Of a DNA stretch of 64,000 nucleotides, positions 34,324-46,676 are shown one piece after another. Within the stretch, counting starts at the first letter, position 1, and the number at the start of each line of letters is the position of its first letter. A program made the position numbers and the translations under genes. This stretch comes from Crotalaria pallida (taxonomy: Eukaryota; Streptophyta; Magnoliopsida; Fabales; Fabaceae): positions 55,187,001-55,251,000 of the forward strand of contig CM075654.1 of NCBI GenBank assembly GCA_037953625.1, written 5' to 3'. The notes beneath the pieces are model-generated. The model made no database searches. It was given only the letters and a program-made list of their open reading frames with translations, and was not told where the DNA came from.

Positions 34324-36830
34324 AGGGTTGGTGATGGCCGTCCACTTCAACAGGGGAAGGTGTACACTCTTGATGGGGAAGAGGTGACTAAGGCTGATGA
34401 GCAGATTCGAGGTATTGACTATGTAAATGATATTGCATGTGGTATTCTCTTTGATTGTGGAGTACACACTCTTTTATTTCTGTCAGTTGCATGGAAAGAT
34501 TAAAACTGTCTGCAGTTGAGATGCCTTTCAAATTGTCTGTGTCTACCCCTACTAATTCAGCTGTGGTTACATCCTTGATGTGTTTGGATTGCCCACTCCG
34601 AGTATTGGAGCGAGAATTCGAAGTGAATTTGATATGTTTGCCCTTAACCAAGCTGGATATTATCCTAGGCATGGACTGGATGTCTCAGAACCGTGTCCTT
34701 CTTGATTGTAGTCAGAAGTCAGTAATCTTCTGTCAAGTTTCAGTGTCGGCCATGGATGATGAGGAAGCATCAGATATTAGTAGAATTTCAGTGGTTAGTG
34801 AGTTTCCAGATGTTTTTCCTGCTGAAATTTCCGGATTACCTCCAGCCAGAGAAGTAGAATTTGGCATTGATCTTATGCCTGGTGCCGGCCCGATATCTAA
34901 AGCGCCTTATAGTATGGCCCCTCCAGAGTTGGAAGAGTTGAAGAAGCAGTTGGAGGAGATTTTGGCTAAGAGGTTCATAAGGCCAAGTGTTTCCCCGTGG
35001 GGAGCTCCTATCCTCTTTGTCAAAAAGAAGGATGGAAGTGTCCGTATGTGCACTGATTACCGGCAGCTAAATGCGGTGACAGTGAAGAATAAGTATCCGC
35101 TCCCATGCATTGATGATTTGTTGGATCATCTTAGGGGAGCTGCGGTTTTCTCAAAGATTAACCTCCGATCTGGATATCATCAAATCCATATCCAAGAGGA
35201 GGACATTCCCAAGACTGCTTTTAGAACCCGGTATGGGCATTTCGAATATGTGGTGATGCCTTTTGTTCTCACGAATTCTCCTGACATCTTCATGGATTAT
35301 ATGAACAGGATCTTCAGGCCGTACTTAGACTCGTTCGTCATTGTATTCATTGATGACATTCTTATCTACTCCAAGAGCCCGAAGGAGCATGAAGAGCATT
35401 TGAGAACGGTGCTCCAAGTTCTCAAAGACAAGCATCTTTATGCAAAGTTCTCTAAAATGTAGTTTTTGGTTGAATGAGGTGCACTTTTTGCGGCATGTGA
35501 TTTCTGAGAAGGGTGTTGCAGTAGACCCTTCTAAGGTGGAAGCAGTACTTAAGTGGGAGAGACCCCAGTCCATTACTGAGATCAGAAGCTTTCTTGGTAT
35601 GACTGGGTATTATAGGAGGTTCATTGAAGGGTTTTCTAAGCTAGCCCTCCCTTTGACTACTCTTACGCGGAAAGGTGTTCCGTTTGAATGGTCCCCAGAA
35701 TGTGAAGATAGTTTCCAGGAGTTGAAAAGGCGATTGACTAGTTCCTCAATGTTGATTTTGTCGGATCCGACTCAGTCCTTTGTAGTGTACTGTGATGCTT
35801 CAAAACAAGGGTCGGGTTGTGTGTTGATGCAGCAAGGACAACTCATAGCCTATGCATCCAGGCAGTTGAGGCAGCATGAGCAGAACTATCCCACTCATGA
35901 TCTTGAGTTGGCGGCAGTAGTTTTTGCTTTGAAAATTTGGAGGCATTATCTTTATGGTTCAAGATATGAAGTCTTTAGCGACCATAAAAGTCTCCGCTAC
36001 CTCTTCGATCAGAAAGAATTGAATATGCGACAAAGGAGGTGGATAAAATTTTTGAAGGACTACGATTTCAGTCTCCAGTATCATCCGAGCAAGGCTAATG
36101 TAGTGGCTGATGCACTAAGTCGCAAGAGTTTGCATGTCAGCAATTTGATGGTGAAAGATGTAACATCCTCAATTTTTTATAATGTAAAATATATTGCTTT
36201 TTATAGATTTTAATATTAAAATACTTGGGGTTTTATAAAAATTTTGGCGGAGTTTACTCTAAAATATGGACTTTCCCCCAAGTTAATTTTTCACCTGTCA
36301 GTCCAGAACAGTTCATTAACTTAACAAAATTATAATTAAATTACAAGAGCTTGTGACTTATTTTGAAGTAATGAAGAAAATGATATTTGTATATCCTTCA
36401 CAACCTTTAACACATTTAATCAAAATAAATGTTCTTATGAAGTCCCTTTTTACAAAATGGAAGTATTCTAATACTTACAATAAAAGTTAACAATTAAAAA
36501 TAATTTTAATTAATAAAACATTTTGAGTTACATTATCCTAACAATGATTGCAATAATAATAAGACCACCAAGGTCATAACAAATAATGCACTCTCATCAT
36601 ATAAGAGTACACTTTTTCGGTGCCAGAGCGATGAACTTCTTTTCCACTGGTACCTAAAATGGTCAACTTAAGGGGTGAGTAATTTGAGAATCAATCAAAG
36701 AAGACACTTAAATAACAGTAATAAAACATAACTAGACATACCCACACACACACACACATATATATATACATTCATTTATCCTGTTCAATTCTACTCTTTC
36801 TAGTCCTTAACCTTTTACTTTTCTATTATG

Positions 36831-36878
<48 letters not shown>

Positions 36879-39800
36879 CATTCATCACATAACAATGCCT
36901 TGATGCCCAATCATATGATTATGAATGCACTTTATACTATTATGGTTTAACTCTTGAATCCAATGTAACACTTTCCACTTTACTTTATACACTTTATACA
37001 CTTTAACACTTTTATTGGATTCAGTGAATTAAACCTATTAGGTAACAATGAATGCACTTCTCCAATAACACTTTTTCTAATAATAACACAACCTCCTCAC
37101 ATACCCACCCTCCACTCTGGGGAAAAACCGACCAGGAGTAAGTATTTCTCAACCTATAGTTGGGTGCTTCACCTCCACTTAGGAAGGTCCCTTGCTCACC
37201 CGCTTGCACAACACTTCACCTCCACTTAGGAAGGTCCCTTATACGATTTGGATTGATTTGCCCAAATCGGGCTCTAGCAGAAATCACCCTCACTGGCCAA
37301 AATGAGCCAAAGTGATGGAATTACCCCGGTTTGCGTGGAACCAACCCCCAACACGGGAAGCGATCCCGTGTCCTTTGCAGGATCAAAGTTCCCCAAGATA
37401 ATCCCATAATTCACTCTTGCCCTCATCAATCGTAAACGACGTGTGTTTTTCCCCGTACACCTAAGGTCCACCTTACTCCATAATGCACGTGTTTCTAATT
37501 CATTTTATGTGGCTTTTGTTAATCAAACCTTTAATACTTTATATTCATTGAGTTGGGTTCTCTAGCTTAGGATTTGGCCATGCATTATAGATAGATAGCA
37601 ACAAACACACACATAGCAACACTAATAATCATCAACATACCATTCACACATTTCGTTCACTATAAAGTTCTAGGTCCATGATAATGCACCAATAATCATT
37701 TAACCATAAGTAAACACATGCTATTCTAGATTGACCCTAGATTTCTATTCATTTAATTTCATAACTATTTTCACAATTCATTACTAAACTAATCCCTAAG
37801 TCCATAGCACACATCCCATACCCAACATATAAAACACACAAGTCATATATCACATATTCAACATACCAAGCACACAAGTCACATATACACATAGGAAAAT
37901 ACATCTACTTATGCACTTACTACTATCACTAAGTCCCTTCCCTAATTAAAACCAAAGTACTCCTCCTTACCTCTTGAAGAGAAGAGGAGAAATTGAGATT
38001 GAGTTGGTGCTCCACCACCAAGTTCCAAGCTAGCTTCTAGACTCCCATTCCATGCTCCTCAACACTTTCCTAAGTTCCCTTGAAGATTGCCTCACTCTAT
38101 GAGAAGGATTGGAGAAGTTAGGGTTTGTGTGGGGATTTGGGGATTTAGAGAAAAGAGATGAAATTGGGGTTTTTGGGAGAGGAATCATAAGAAGGATTGA
38201 TGGAGGGATGATTTGGTGTGTTAATTTCATTTGATTTGGTGTGGATTTGGGGGAAATTGAAAAACCCTAGGAGAGAAGGAAGAGAGAGTCATGAGAGAAG
38301 AGAGAGAAAGACATGAGAAAAATGCCCATTTCAACGTAATTTTTGGCTGATATAACAGGGGTTAATCGATTAACCCAAGTGGTTAATCGATTAATACTTG
38401 TTAATAGAACATGGTTAATCGATTAATGTTGCCATTAATCGATTAGTACCAGAAGGTGGCTAAAAACTTAATCGATTAACCTATACCCTACTCGATTAGG
38501 GGCTGAATGTGGCCCAAGACTTAATCGATTAACTCATAGGTTAATCGATTAATCTGTTCAGCCCACTTAATCCCTTATACTTCGAATCGCTCTAACTTCT
38601 TCGTTAACCGTTGGATCTTTCTCAAATTTTGAGACAAGCTTCCTAAGACACTCTTCTTAACATCCAACGGTGGAATTTGGGTTTGGAGCTATGGATATTA
38701 AATTCCTAATTTCCTAAGATCCTATGCTCTTTAACTTATAATTATACTTCTAAAACTCACTTCTAAACTAATTCTACTTCATCAAACCTACCCTTACTAA
38801 ATTCTACATCCTAAACACATTCTAAACATGCTCAAAGACTTGGAAACAACACTAACCTTAGCAAAATTCCATTAACTAAGGCACCTAATAATTTGGGAAA
38901 ATCGAGGATGTTACAAAAGAGATACATTTAATTCAAGTATTCAGTGACCTCAACTTGAACATGCAGGTTAAAGAAAAGAGCATTGTTCTAGAAATGTTGC
39001 AGGTTACCAATGACTTGATTGATCTTATTAGAGAAAGACAAGCTGATGAAGAAGAGTTACAGAAGTTGTTGGATGGGGCATCGGGCAATGAAGAGCCCGA
39101 TTTTTGTAAAAGGTTCTGATGGCATTATCCTGTATTGGGGCCGGATATGTGTTCCTATGGATTTCGAAGTTAGAAGGGATATCCTATGGGAAGCATATCA
39201 AACCAAAATGAATTTCCATCCCGGTGCAACGAAGATGTATCAAGATTTGAAGAAGATTTATTGGTGGCCAAAGTTGAAAACCGATGTAGCAGATCATGTA
39301 TCTCATTGCCTTACTTGTCAGAAAGTTAAAATTGAGCATCAAAAGCCTGGTGGTCCTTTGCGATCGCTTGATATCCTGGAATGGAAGTGGGATAGCATAG
39401 CAATGGACTTTGTGACGGGTCTACCTAGGACTGCTGCAGGATGTGATGCAGTTTGGATGGTTGTGGACCGTCTAACAAAGTGTGCTCATTTTATCCCTAT
39501 TCACAAGAAGTACACCCTGGAGAAGTTGACTCAATTGTATATCAGGGACATAGTGAAACTACATGGTGTTCCTACCAGTATTGTATCCGATCGTGATCCG
39601 AGATTTCTGTCTAGATTTTGGCAGAGTCTTCAGCACGCATTGGGTACTAAGCTGAAATTTAGTACGGCTTATCATCCGCAAACAGACGGACAATCTGAGC
39701 GTACTATCCAGACACTGGAGGACTTGTTGAGAGCATGTGTTCTGGAGCAGTCTGGTAGTTATGAGCAGTTACTGCCGTTGATGGAGTTTACTTATAATAA

Positions 39801-40449
39801 CAGCTTTCACTCCAGTATTGGTATGGCACCATTTGAGGCTCTCTACGGCAGAAAATGTAGGACGCCTTTGTGTTGGTTCCATATAGGTGAGAATCTACTG
39901 ACAGGTCCTGATATTGTGAAAGAAACAATTGAGAAGATCACAATGATCAAGAACAAGATGAAAACTTCCCAGGATCGCCAGAAGAATTAGGCTGATAGGC
40001 GAAGGAGACATTTGGAATTTGATGTTGGGGATCATGTGTTTCTAAGAGTGTCTCCGGTTACAGGGATTGGTAGGGAAATTAAGTCCAAGAAACTAACTCC
40101 TCGGTTTGTTGGACCTTATGAGATTCTGGAGAAGGTTGACCCGGTAGCTTACAGGATTGCTTTGCCCCCTCACATAGCCAGACTTCATGATTTATTTCAT
40201 GTCTCACAGCTAAGGAAATACATTCATGATCCTACTCATGTGGTCACTTTGGATGATTTGCCTTTGAAGGAGAATTTGACTTTTGAGGTGTTGCCAGTGA
40301 GGATTGAAGATAGGCAAGTGAGACAATTGAGAGGCAAGGAGATTAGCTTGGTAAAAGTTATATGGAGTAGGAACAATGTGGAGGAGGCTACTTGGGAGTT
40401 GGAAAGCAAGATCAGACAATCTCATCCACACTTGTTTGACGACAACTGA
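34324..40449 (+). pseudogene. pol, copy A, interrupted by a nested solo LTR
   Basis: In order: protease (frameshift near 34461 at the active-site GGA-TACAC; copy B reads DCGATHSF), reverse transcriptase, RNase H ([18 protein letters not shown]), then after the nested LTR the integrase zinc region (HCLTCQKVK), core (MDFVTGLP, SDRDPRFLS, QSERTIQTLEDLL) and the C-terminal region ending RQSHPHLF. RT has FIDD, but its first catalytic Asp (KIDL in copy B) is Asn (35160). Other defects are an extra base at about 35455, a one-base difference near 39103, and a stop at 39988. Non-functional. Confidence 0.9.
36159..38915 (-). mobile_element. nested solo LTR in pol A, target duplication AAAGA
   Basis: It begins TGTAACATCCTC and ends GAGGATGTTACA, with AAAGA at 36154-36158 and 38916-38920. 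The sense strand is minus, judged from the conserved U3 block (CTTCTTCGTTAACCGTTGG near 38595), the donor (complement of CTTACCTC near 37970) and the acceptor (complement of CCTAAAAT at 36653). TTAATCGATTAA palindromes lie at 38357-38553. The hairpin at 36590-36608 has a U-G wobble in the sense RNA. The same insertion is present in copy B. Confidence 0.92.
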
Positions 40450-40485
40450 ATTTCGAGGACGAAATTCTTGTAAGTGGGAGAGGAT
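40450..40485 (+). promoter_or_regulatory. 3' inverted repeat and polypurine tract, copy A
   Basis: GAATTTCGAGGACGAAATTC straddles the pol stop and forms an inverted repeat. It is followed by AAGTGGGAGAGGA, the likely polypurine tract, just before LTR 2. Equivalents lie at 50222-50259, 30420-30456 and, inverted, 58404-58445. Confidence 0.7.
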
Positions 40486-40775
40486 TGTAACATCCCAAAC
40501 TTAATTTATGGTGTAATCTATGTTGTGATGGTCTTAGGGTAGAAGAAATGAAGATATAAGTTAGAAATTTGGCCAAATGTGCATGTAACCTTAGGTTTAA
40601 AACATAGAAACTTAGGGAATTTAGAATAACAAGATTGGTAGCTCAAAACATAAATTCAACCGTTGGATGTGAAGTAGGATAGGTGAGGAAGCTTGCTATA
40701 AAATTTGAGGAAGATCCAACAGGTAAAGAAGAAGTTATGGCATTTCAAAGTATTGAGTAATGCTTGATTCAGCAG

Positions 40776-40962
40776 GTTAATCGATTAACCTATGGGTTAA
40801 TCGATTAGTGCCTGAATGTTGTGCAAAAGTTAATCGATTAATCCACTGGCTAATCGATTAGGGTCAGAAAGTGTGCAAAAAATTAATCGATTAGGGCTAA
40901 CTGATGATCTTTGGCCAAATTACAAGGGGTTAATCGATTAACTGGGACTGTTAATCGATTAA
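40776..40962 (+). promoter_or_regulatory. TTAATCGATTAA palindrome array of LTR 2
   Basis: Seven sites, near 40776, 40797, 40829, 40849, 40881, 40928 and 40949. Three pairs have members 20-21 bases apart, about two helical turns. The array lies between the AGAAGTTATGG block and a TATA-like AATAAAAG near 40984. The corresponding array in LTR 3 is at 50532-50720. Confidence 0.75.
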
Positions 40963-41390
40963 CCCAGTCTGCTGATGAAAAAAAATAAAAGCAACCACAC
41001 GTTATTTTCTTTCCTAAGTCGACCTCTTCTCTCTTTCTTGCTCTAGGGCACAAAGCACTTTGTTTCATTAATCAAGATTCAAGTATTATTTTATCCCAAT
41101 CCATCATCAAATCTCATTCCTTCTCAACTCCAAGTAAGTACCCAAGCTCTTGATTCTCTCTTTCTCTCCCTTATGGTTCGATTATCTCTATCTCTCTTGC
41201 TCCCTTGGAGTTTTCAATATTCAACCTAGGGAACTCTAGTTTGGTTTATGGATTCCCTCAAGTTCTAGGGCAAAGCTTAACAATTTGTTTTATTATTCTA
41301 TTGGTATTAGGTTCCTCCCTCTTCTCTTGAATTGTTGCCAATTCTCAAGTGTAGGACAAGTACAAATCTCTCTATCTCTAGGAACTTGAG

Positions 41391-42460
41391 GTAAGGAGGT
41401 TTGTGTTACCGTATTCTAGGGGGTAGGTTGTATTATGTTTATAGTGGGTTGCTAAGAGTTATGTGCTAAATTTAGAATAAAAACCCTAAGATAGATAATA
41501 TTGTATAAAGTTTTGAAATATGATAATTTGTGCTAAAAGGTGATATTGTTATTTGATGTGTGTGATAATGTATTGCTCTAATTGTATGGAAATTTGGTAG
41601 TATAATTGGATAAAGTAAATAATGGTCCTATGACATTGAATGCAAGACTTTAAAATATGGTGGTGCACTTTCAAAAGGCTAAAGGTAAATTGATTAAAGG
41701 AACCAGTCTTGTAAGACGTTGTCCGGGTTGTGGGACTGTACGCTTAGACTGGTGTGAATCAAGTCGTGTAAGACGTTGTCCGGGTTGTGGGACTGTACGC
41801 ATCGACTGGTTCGGTTTGAGGTCGTGTAAGACGTTGTCCGGGTTGTGGGACTGTACGCATCGACTGATTTGATTTGATGTCTTGTAAGACGTTGTCCGGG
41901 TTGTGGGACTATACGCATAGACTTGTGCGATCCAGATCTTGTAAGACGTTGTCCGGGCTGTGGGACTGTACGCATAGATCGCGTAAGACGCCATAGTGCG
42001 CAGCTGTAAGACGTTGTCCGGGTTGTGGGACTGTACGCAATGATGGATCAACGTGAATAAACTTCCCAATGTTATGAGAAACTCAAGGCATATGTAAAGA
42101 GAAAAGAAATTATGGAAAATCAAGAGAATTGATGAAAAAGGCATATGTGTGAATCAAGTGGAAAATACATGTGGTAAACGATTAGTGAATGGTGCAAAGA
42201 AAGAATTGTGATGTTAAACATATGAGATTGAGAAATGTGTCAACTTGTATATTCAGGGAAATGTATGAAATAATGAAATTTAAAACTATGAAAGAGCTAT
42301 TTCTATTATGGAAATTAAAATAATTGAATTGTTTGGGAATGCTTAATTGTCTTATATGCACTATATGATTATATGTGTTTGGCTTGGTGGTTCAGTATAG
42401 CATGATAGAAACTGCTTCCCTATTTTATTGTGTAATACTCACCTCCTTACCATTTTTCAG
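41391..42460 (+). other. predicted leader intron of LTR 2
   Basis: Donor CTTGAG|GTAAGG and acceptor ATTTTTCAG|GTACTG, both in consensus form, with the tandem array between them. Corresponding donor sequences occur in all related LTRs. Confidence 0.6.
41706..42042 (+). repeat. ~57-bp tandem array, 6 units (LTR 2)
   Basis: Same unit as in LTR 1 (TGTAAGACGTTGTCCGGGTT core). The penultimate unit carries an extra ATCGCGTAAGACGCCATAGT segment present in all three LTRs. Confidence 0.9.
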
Positions 42461-42731
42461 GTACTGAGTTGGAGTATGCACATGGACCGGCCGAGCAGGA
42501 TTGAGGGAGAGTAGGGTTGTGGGAATTTAGTTGCATTATATTAACCTAAGCCTCCATATTATTTTGATGTATATGTGATGTATATACTTTTTGAGTGAGG
42601 CTTAGGATAACTTCATTTGGGGCATGGTATATGTTTTATTTTGGGGCATGGTTCATACTTAGACTTTCTACTGGCACTCTGAGATTGATACAACTTATTT
42701 TATTTTTGAGCCAATGGGGCAATTATATGAT

Positions 42732-42774
<43 letters not shown>

Positions 42775-42964
42775 TAGAGCCCTGCTGGCTTCTGTTGATA
42801 TTTTGTGAATGTCTTAATCAGGTTGAAAATTTAGAAAAGTCCGAAAAATAAACGAAACTCCGTCCATTTGGCAGTTGATTTTTAATAAATAAAAAGGAAT
42901 TTTTAAGTCTGCATTTTTAACATAAGGGGAATTAAGGGTAATTAATTATAGGGTGTTACATTTA

Positions 42965-42976
42965 TGGTATCAAAGC
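42965..42976 (+). promoter_or_regulatory. primer-binding site, internal region B
   Basis: TGGTATCAAAGC, identical to copy A including the A-for-G difference from the usual initiator-tRNA match. Confidence 0.85.
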
Positions 42977-43138
42977 AGTTTCTCCTCGGCCTTGGAGTTA
43001 TGCAAACTCCAAATGATTACTCACCTAGCGAGTAATTGATGCTCATAGTAGTAGTTTAGGATCTAATAGGATAATTATAGTACTATGTATATACTTAGTA
43101 GTTGAGTCTTATTGGTCTATTCTCTTTGGCTAAGCAGC

Positions 43139-44145
43139 ATGGCTGGAAGGAGGGCTGGTAACGATGGACTGGCAGCCATTCTGGAGCATCTATCTCAGAT
43201 GCAGCAGCAGCAGGGGGAACAGATGGCAGCTGCTGCAGCAGCAGCTACAGCAGCAGCAGCAGCTACAGCAGCAGCAGCTCTGTAGCCAGCTCCAGTTGAG
43301 GTTGACTAGATGGCTCGGTTCCGAAAGAATGATCCGCCTCGCTTTGAAGGTGGAAATGACCCTGATGGAGCACAGAGGTGGATACAGGAGATCGAGAAGA
43401 TTCTCCGTTCTCTTCAACCCCCAATGGAGCAGCATATTCGACTAGCTGAGTTCATGCTGACCAATGAGGCTGAGCATTGGTGGGATCATCAAAGGAGGGG
43501 ATTGGTGGCAGCCAATCCGGTTGTTTCTTGGGAAGTATTCAAGGACCTATTTTTGGGGAAGTATTTCCCTGAAGATGTTAGGAGGGAGAAGGAGATTGCT
43601 TTTCTCCAACTGACTCAAGGCTCTATGTCAGTTGGGGATTATGCAGCTCGGTTTGAAGACCTCATCTGTTTTTCTGACTATCGGGATGCAAGTGAGCGCG
43701 AAAATGTGTTAAGTTTGAAGCTAGGCTTAGGACTGATATTCGCCTCTCATGTGAGTATCACAATATTGACAACTTGGCCCGCTTGGTCAACATGGCAAGC
43801 ACGTATGAGAAGGGTCTTAAGAGAAAGATGGCAGAAGACAAAAGCAGATCGATGCATAGAAGTGGTGGTCCCATAAGGAGCAAGGGTGCGGTGCAGCGAC
43901 CAGGCCCCTATCCACAGCCTAGAACATGCCCTATAAGGTGTTCTTCTGGTCCTATTCCGCCTTGTCCTCAGTGTGGGAAGCATCATAGGGGTGTATGCTA
44001 GAGTATGAGTCAGAACCAGCCTAATGTCACATGCTTTAAGTGTGGGCATCCAGGCCATATTGTTTCTAACTGCCCGAAGAATGCGGTCAAGAAAGAAGCC
44101 AATGTAACAAGGGCGCAGAGGGTTGGTGATGGCCGTCCACTTTAG
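43139..44145 (+). pseudogene. gag, copy B
   Basis: Same start MAGRRAGNDGLAAI. It has an expanded CAG-type Gln/Ala repeat, in-frame stops at 43283 and 43307 (the second shared with copy A), a one-base deletion near 43696, a TGG-to-TAG stop at about 43998, and a further TAG at 44143. The zinc knuckle is CFKCGHPGHIVSNCP (Gln replaced by His relative to A). More broken than copy A. Confidence 0.9.
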
Positions 44146-44154
44146 CAGGGGAAG

Positions 44155-45858
44155 GTGTATACTCTTGATGGGGAAGAGGTGACTGAGGCTGATGAGCTGA
44201 TTCGAGGTATTGGCTATGTAAATGATATTGCATGTGGTATTCTCTTTGATTGTGGAGCTACACACTCTTTTATTTCTGTCAGTTACATGGAAAGATTAAA
44301 ATTGTCTGCAGTTGAGATGCCTTTCAAATTGTCTGTGTCTACCCCTACTAATTCAGTTGTGGTTACATCCTTGATGTGTTTGGATTGCCCACTCCGAGTA
44401 TTGGAGCGGGAATTCAAAGTGAATTTGATATGTTTGCCCTTAACCAAGCTGGATATTATCCTAGGCATGGACTGGATGTCTCAGAACCGTGTCCTTCTTG
44501 ATTGTAGTCAGAAGTCAGTAATCTTCTGTCAAGTCTCAGTGTCGGCCATGGATGATGAGGAAGCATCAGATATTAGTAGAATTTCAGTGGTTAGTGAGTT
44601 TCCAGATGTTTTTCCTGCTGAAATTTCCGGATTACCTCCAGCCAGAGAAGTAGAATTTGGCATTGATCTTATGCCTGGTGCCGGCCCGATATCTAAAGCG
44701 CCTTATAGTATGGCCCCTCCAGAGTTGGAAGAGTTGAAGAAGCAGTTGGAGGAGATTTTGGCTAAGAGGTTCATAAGGCCAAGTGTTTCCCCGTGGGGAG
44801 CTCCTATCCTCTTTGTCAAAAAGAAGGATGGAAGTGTCCGTATGTGCACTGATTACCGGCAGCTAAATGCGGTGACAGTGAAGAATAAGTATCCGCTCCC
44901 ACGCATTGATGATTTGTTGGATCAGCTTAGGGGAGCTGCGGTTTTCTCAAAGATTGACCTCCGATCTGGATATCATCAAATCCGTATCCAAGAAGAGGAC
45001 ATTCCCAAGACTACTTTTAGAACCCGGTATGGGCATTTCGAATATGTGGTGATGCCTTTTGGTCTCACGAATGCTCCTTCCATCTTCATGGATTATATGA
45101 ACAAGATCTTCAGGCCGTACTTAGACTCGTTCGTCATTGTATTCATTGATGACATTCTTATCTACTCCAAGAGCCCGAAGGAGCATGAAGAGCATTTGAG
45201 AACGGTGCTCCAAGTTCTCAAAGACAAGCATCTTTATGAAAAGTTCTCTAAATGTAGTTTTTGGTTGAATGAGGTGCACTTTCTGGGGCATGTGATTTCT
45301 GAGAAGGGTGTTGCAGTAGACCCTTCTAAGGTGGAAGCAGTACTTAAGTGGGAGAGACCCCAGTCGATTACCGAGATCAGAAGCTTTCTTGGTATGGCTG
45401 GGTATTATAGGAGGTTCATTGAAGGGTTTTCTAAGCTAGCCCTCCCTTTGACTACTCTTACGCGGAAAGGTGTTCCGTTTGAATGGTCCCCAAAATGTGA
45501 AGATAGTTTCCAGGAGTTGAAAAGGCGATTGACTAGTTCCCCAATGTTGATTTTGCCGGATCCGACTCAATCCTTTGTAGTGTACTGTGATGCTTCAAAA
45601 CAAGGGTCGGGTTGTGTGTTGATGCAGCAAGGACAAGTCATAGCCTATGCATCCAGGCAGTTGAGGCAGCATGAGCAGAACTATCTCACTCATGATCTTG
45701 AGTTGGCGGCAGTAGTTTTTGCTTTGAAAATTTGGAGGCATTATCTTTATGGTTCAAGATTAGAAGTCTTTAGCGACCATAAAAGTCTCCGCTACCTCTT
45801 CGATCAGAAAGAATTGAATATGCGACAAAGGAGGTGGATGAAATTTCTGAAGGACTAA
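44155..45858 (+). pseudogene. protease-RT-RNase H, copy B (open but truncated)
   Basis: An open frame of 567 codons, the longest in the window. The aspartic protease motif reads [10 protein letters not shown] (about residues 30-39); gypsy elements usually have DSG, so Cys replaces Ser. Reverse transcriptase runs from about residue 160 to 400, with [10 protein letters not shown] (about 265) and FIDD (about 330) both intact. RNase H begins with [10 protein letters not shown] (about 475). The frame ends at TAA 45856, where copy A has TAC, and a one-base deletion follows, so RNase H is clipped at its C-terminus and separated from integrase. Confidence 0.9.
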
Positions 45859-45952
45859 GATTTCAGTCTCAGTATCATCCGGGCAAGGCTAATGTAGTGG
45901 CTGATGCACTAAGTCGCAAGACTTTGCATGTCAGCAATTTGATGGTGAAAGA

Positions 45953-46630
45953 TGTAACATCCTCAATTTTTTATAATGTAAAATATATTGCTTTTTATAG
46001 GATCTAATATTAAAATACTTGGGGTTTTATAAAAATTTTGGCGGAGTTTACTCTAAAATATGGACTTTCCCCCAAGTTAATTTTTCACCTGTCAGTCCAA
46101 AACAGTTCATTAACTTAACAAAATTATAATTAAATTACAAGAGGTTGTGACTTATTTTGAAGTAATGAAGAAAAGGATATTTGTATATCCTTCACAACCT
46201 TTAACACATTTAATCAAAATAAATGTTCTTATGAAGTCCCTTTTTACAAAATGGAAGTATTCTAATACTTACAATAAAAGTTAACAATTAAAAATAACTT
46301 TAATTAATAAAACATTTTGAGTTACATTATCCTAACAATGATTGCAATAATAATAAGACCACCAAGGTCCTAACAAATAATGCACTCTCATCATATGAGA
46401 GTACACTATCTCGTCGCCAGAGCGATGGACTTCTTTTCCACTGGTACCTAAAATGGTCAACTTAAGGGGTGTGTAATTTGAGAATCAATCAAAGAAGACA
46501 CTTAAATAACAGTAATAAAACATAACTAGACATACCCCCCCCCCCACACACACACAGATATATATATACATTCATTTATCCTGTTCAATTCTACTCTTTC
46601 TAGTCCTTAACCTTTTACTTTTCTATTATG

Positions 46631-46676
<46 letters not shown>

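Larger units (their letters stand above)
40486..42960 (+). mobile_element. LTR 2 of the complex (shared middle LTR)
   Basis: 2475 bp, TGTAACATCCC to GGGTGTTACA. It carries the palindrome array (40776-40962), donor at 41391, acceptor ending 42460, a six-unit array, and a (TA)n run at 42740-42770. The 5' arm of the conserved hairpin has been deleted (GAGCAGGATTGAGGGAGAGT at about 42493), so the stem cannot form. Confidence 0.95.

Noticed and set aside
36738..46555. CA versus C-tract difference between the two nested LTRs as a meaningful feature
   Set aside because: Ordinary microsatellite instability, or a sequencing effect in a homopolymer.
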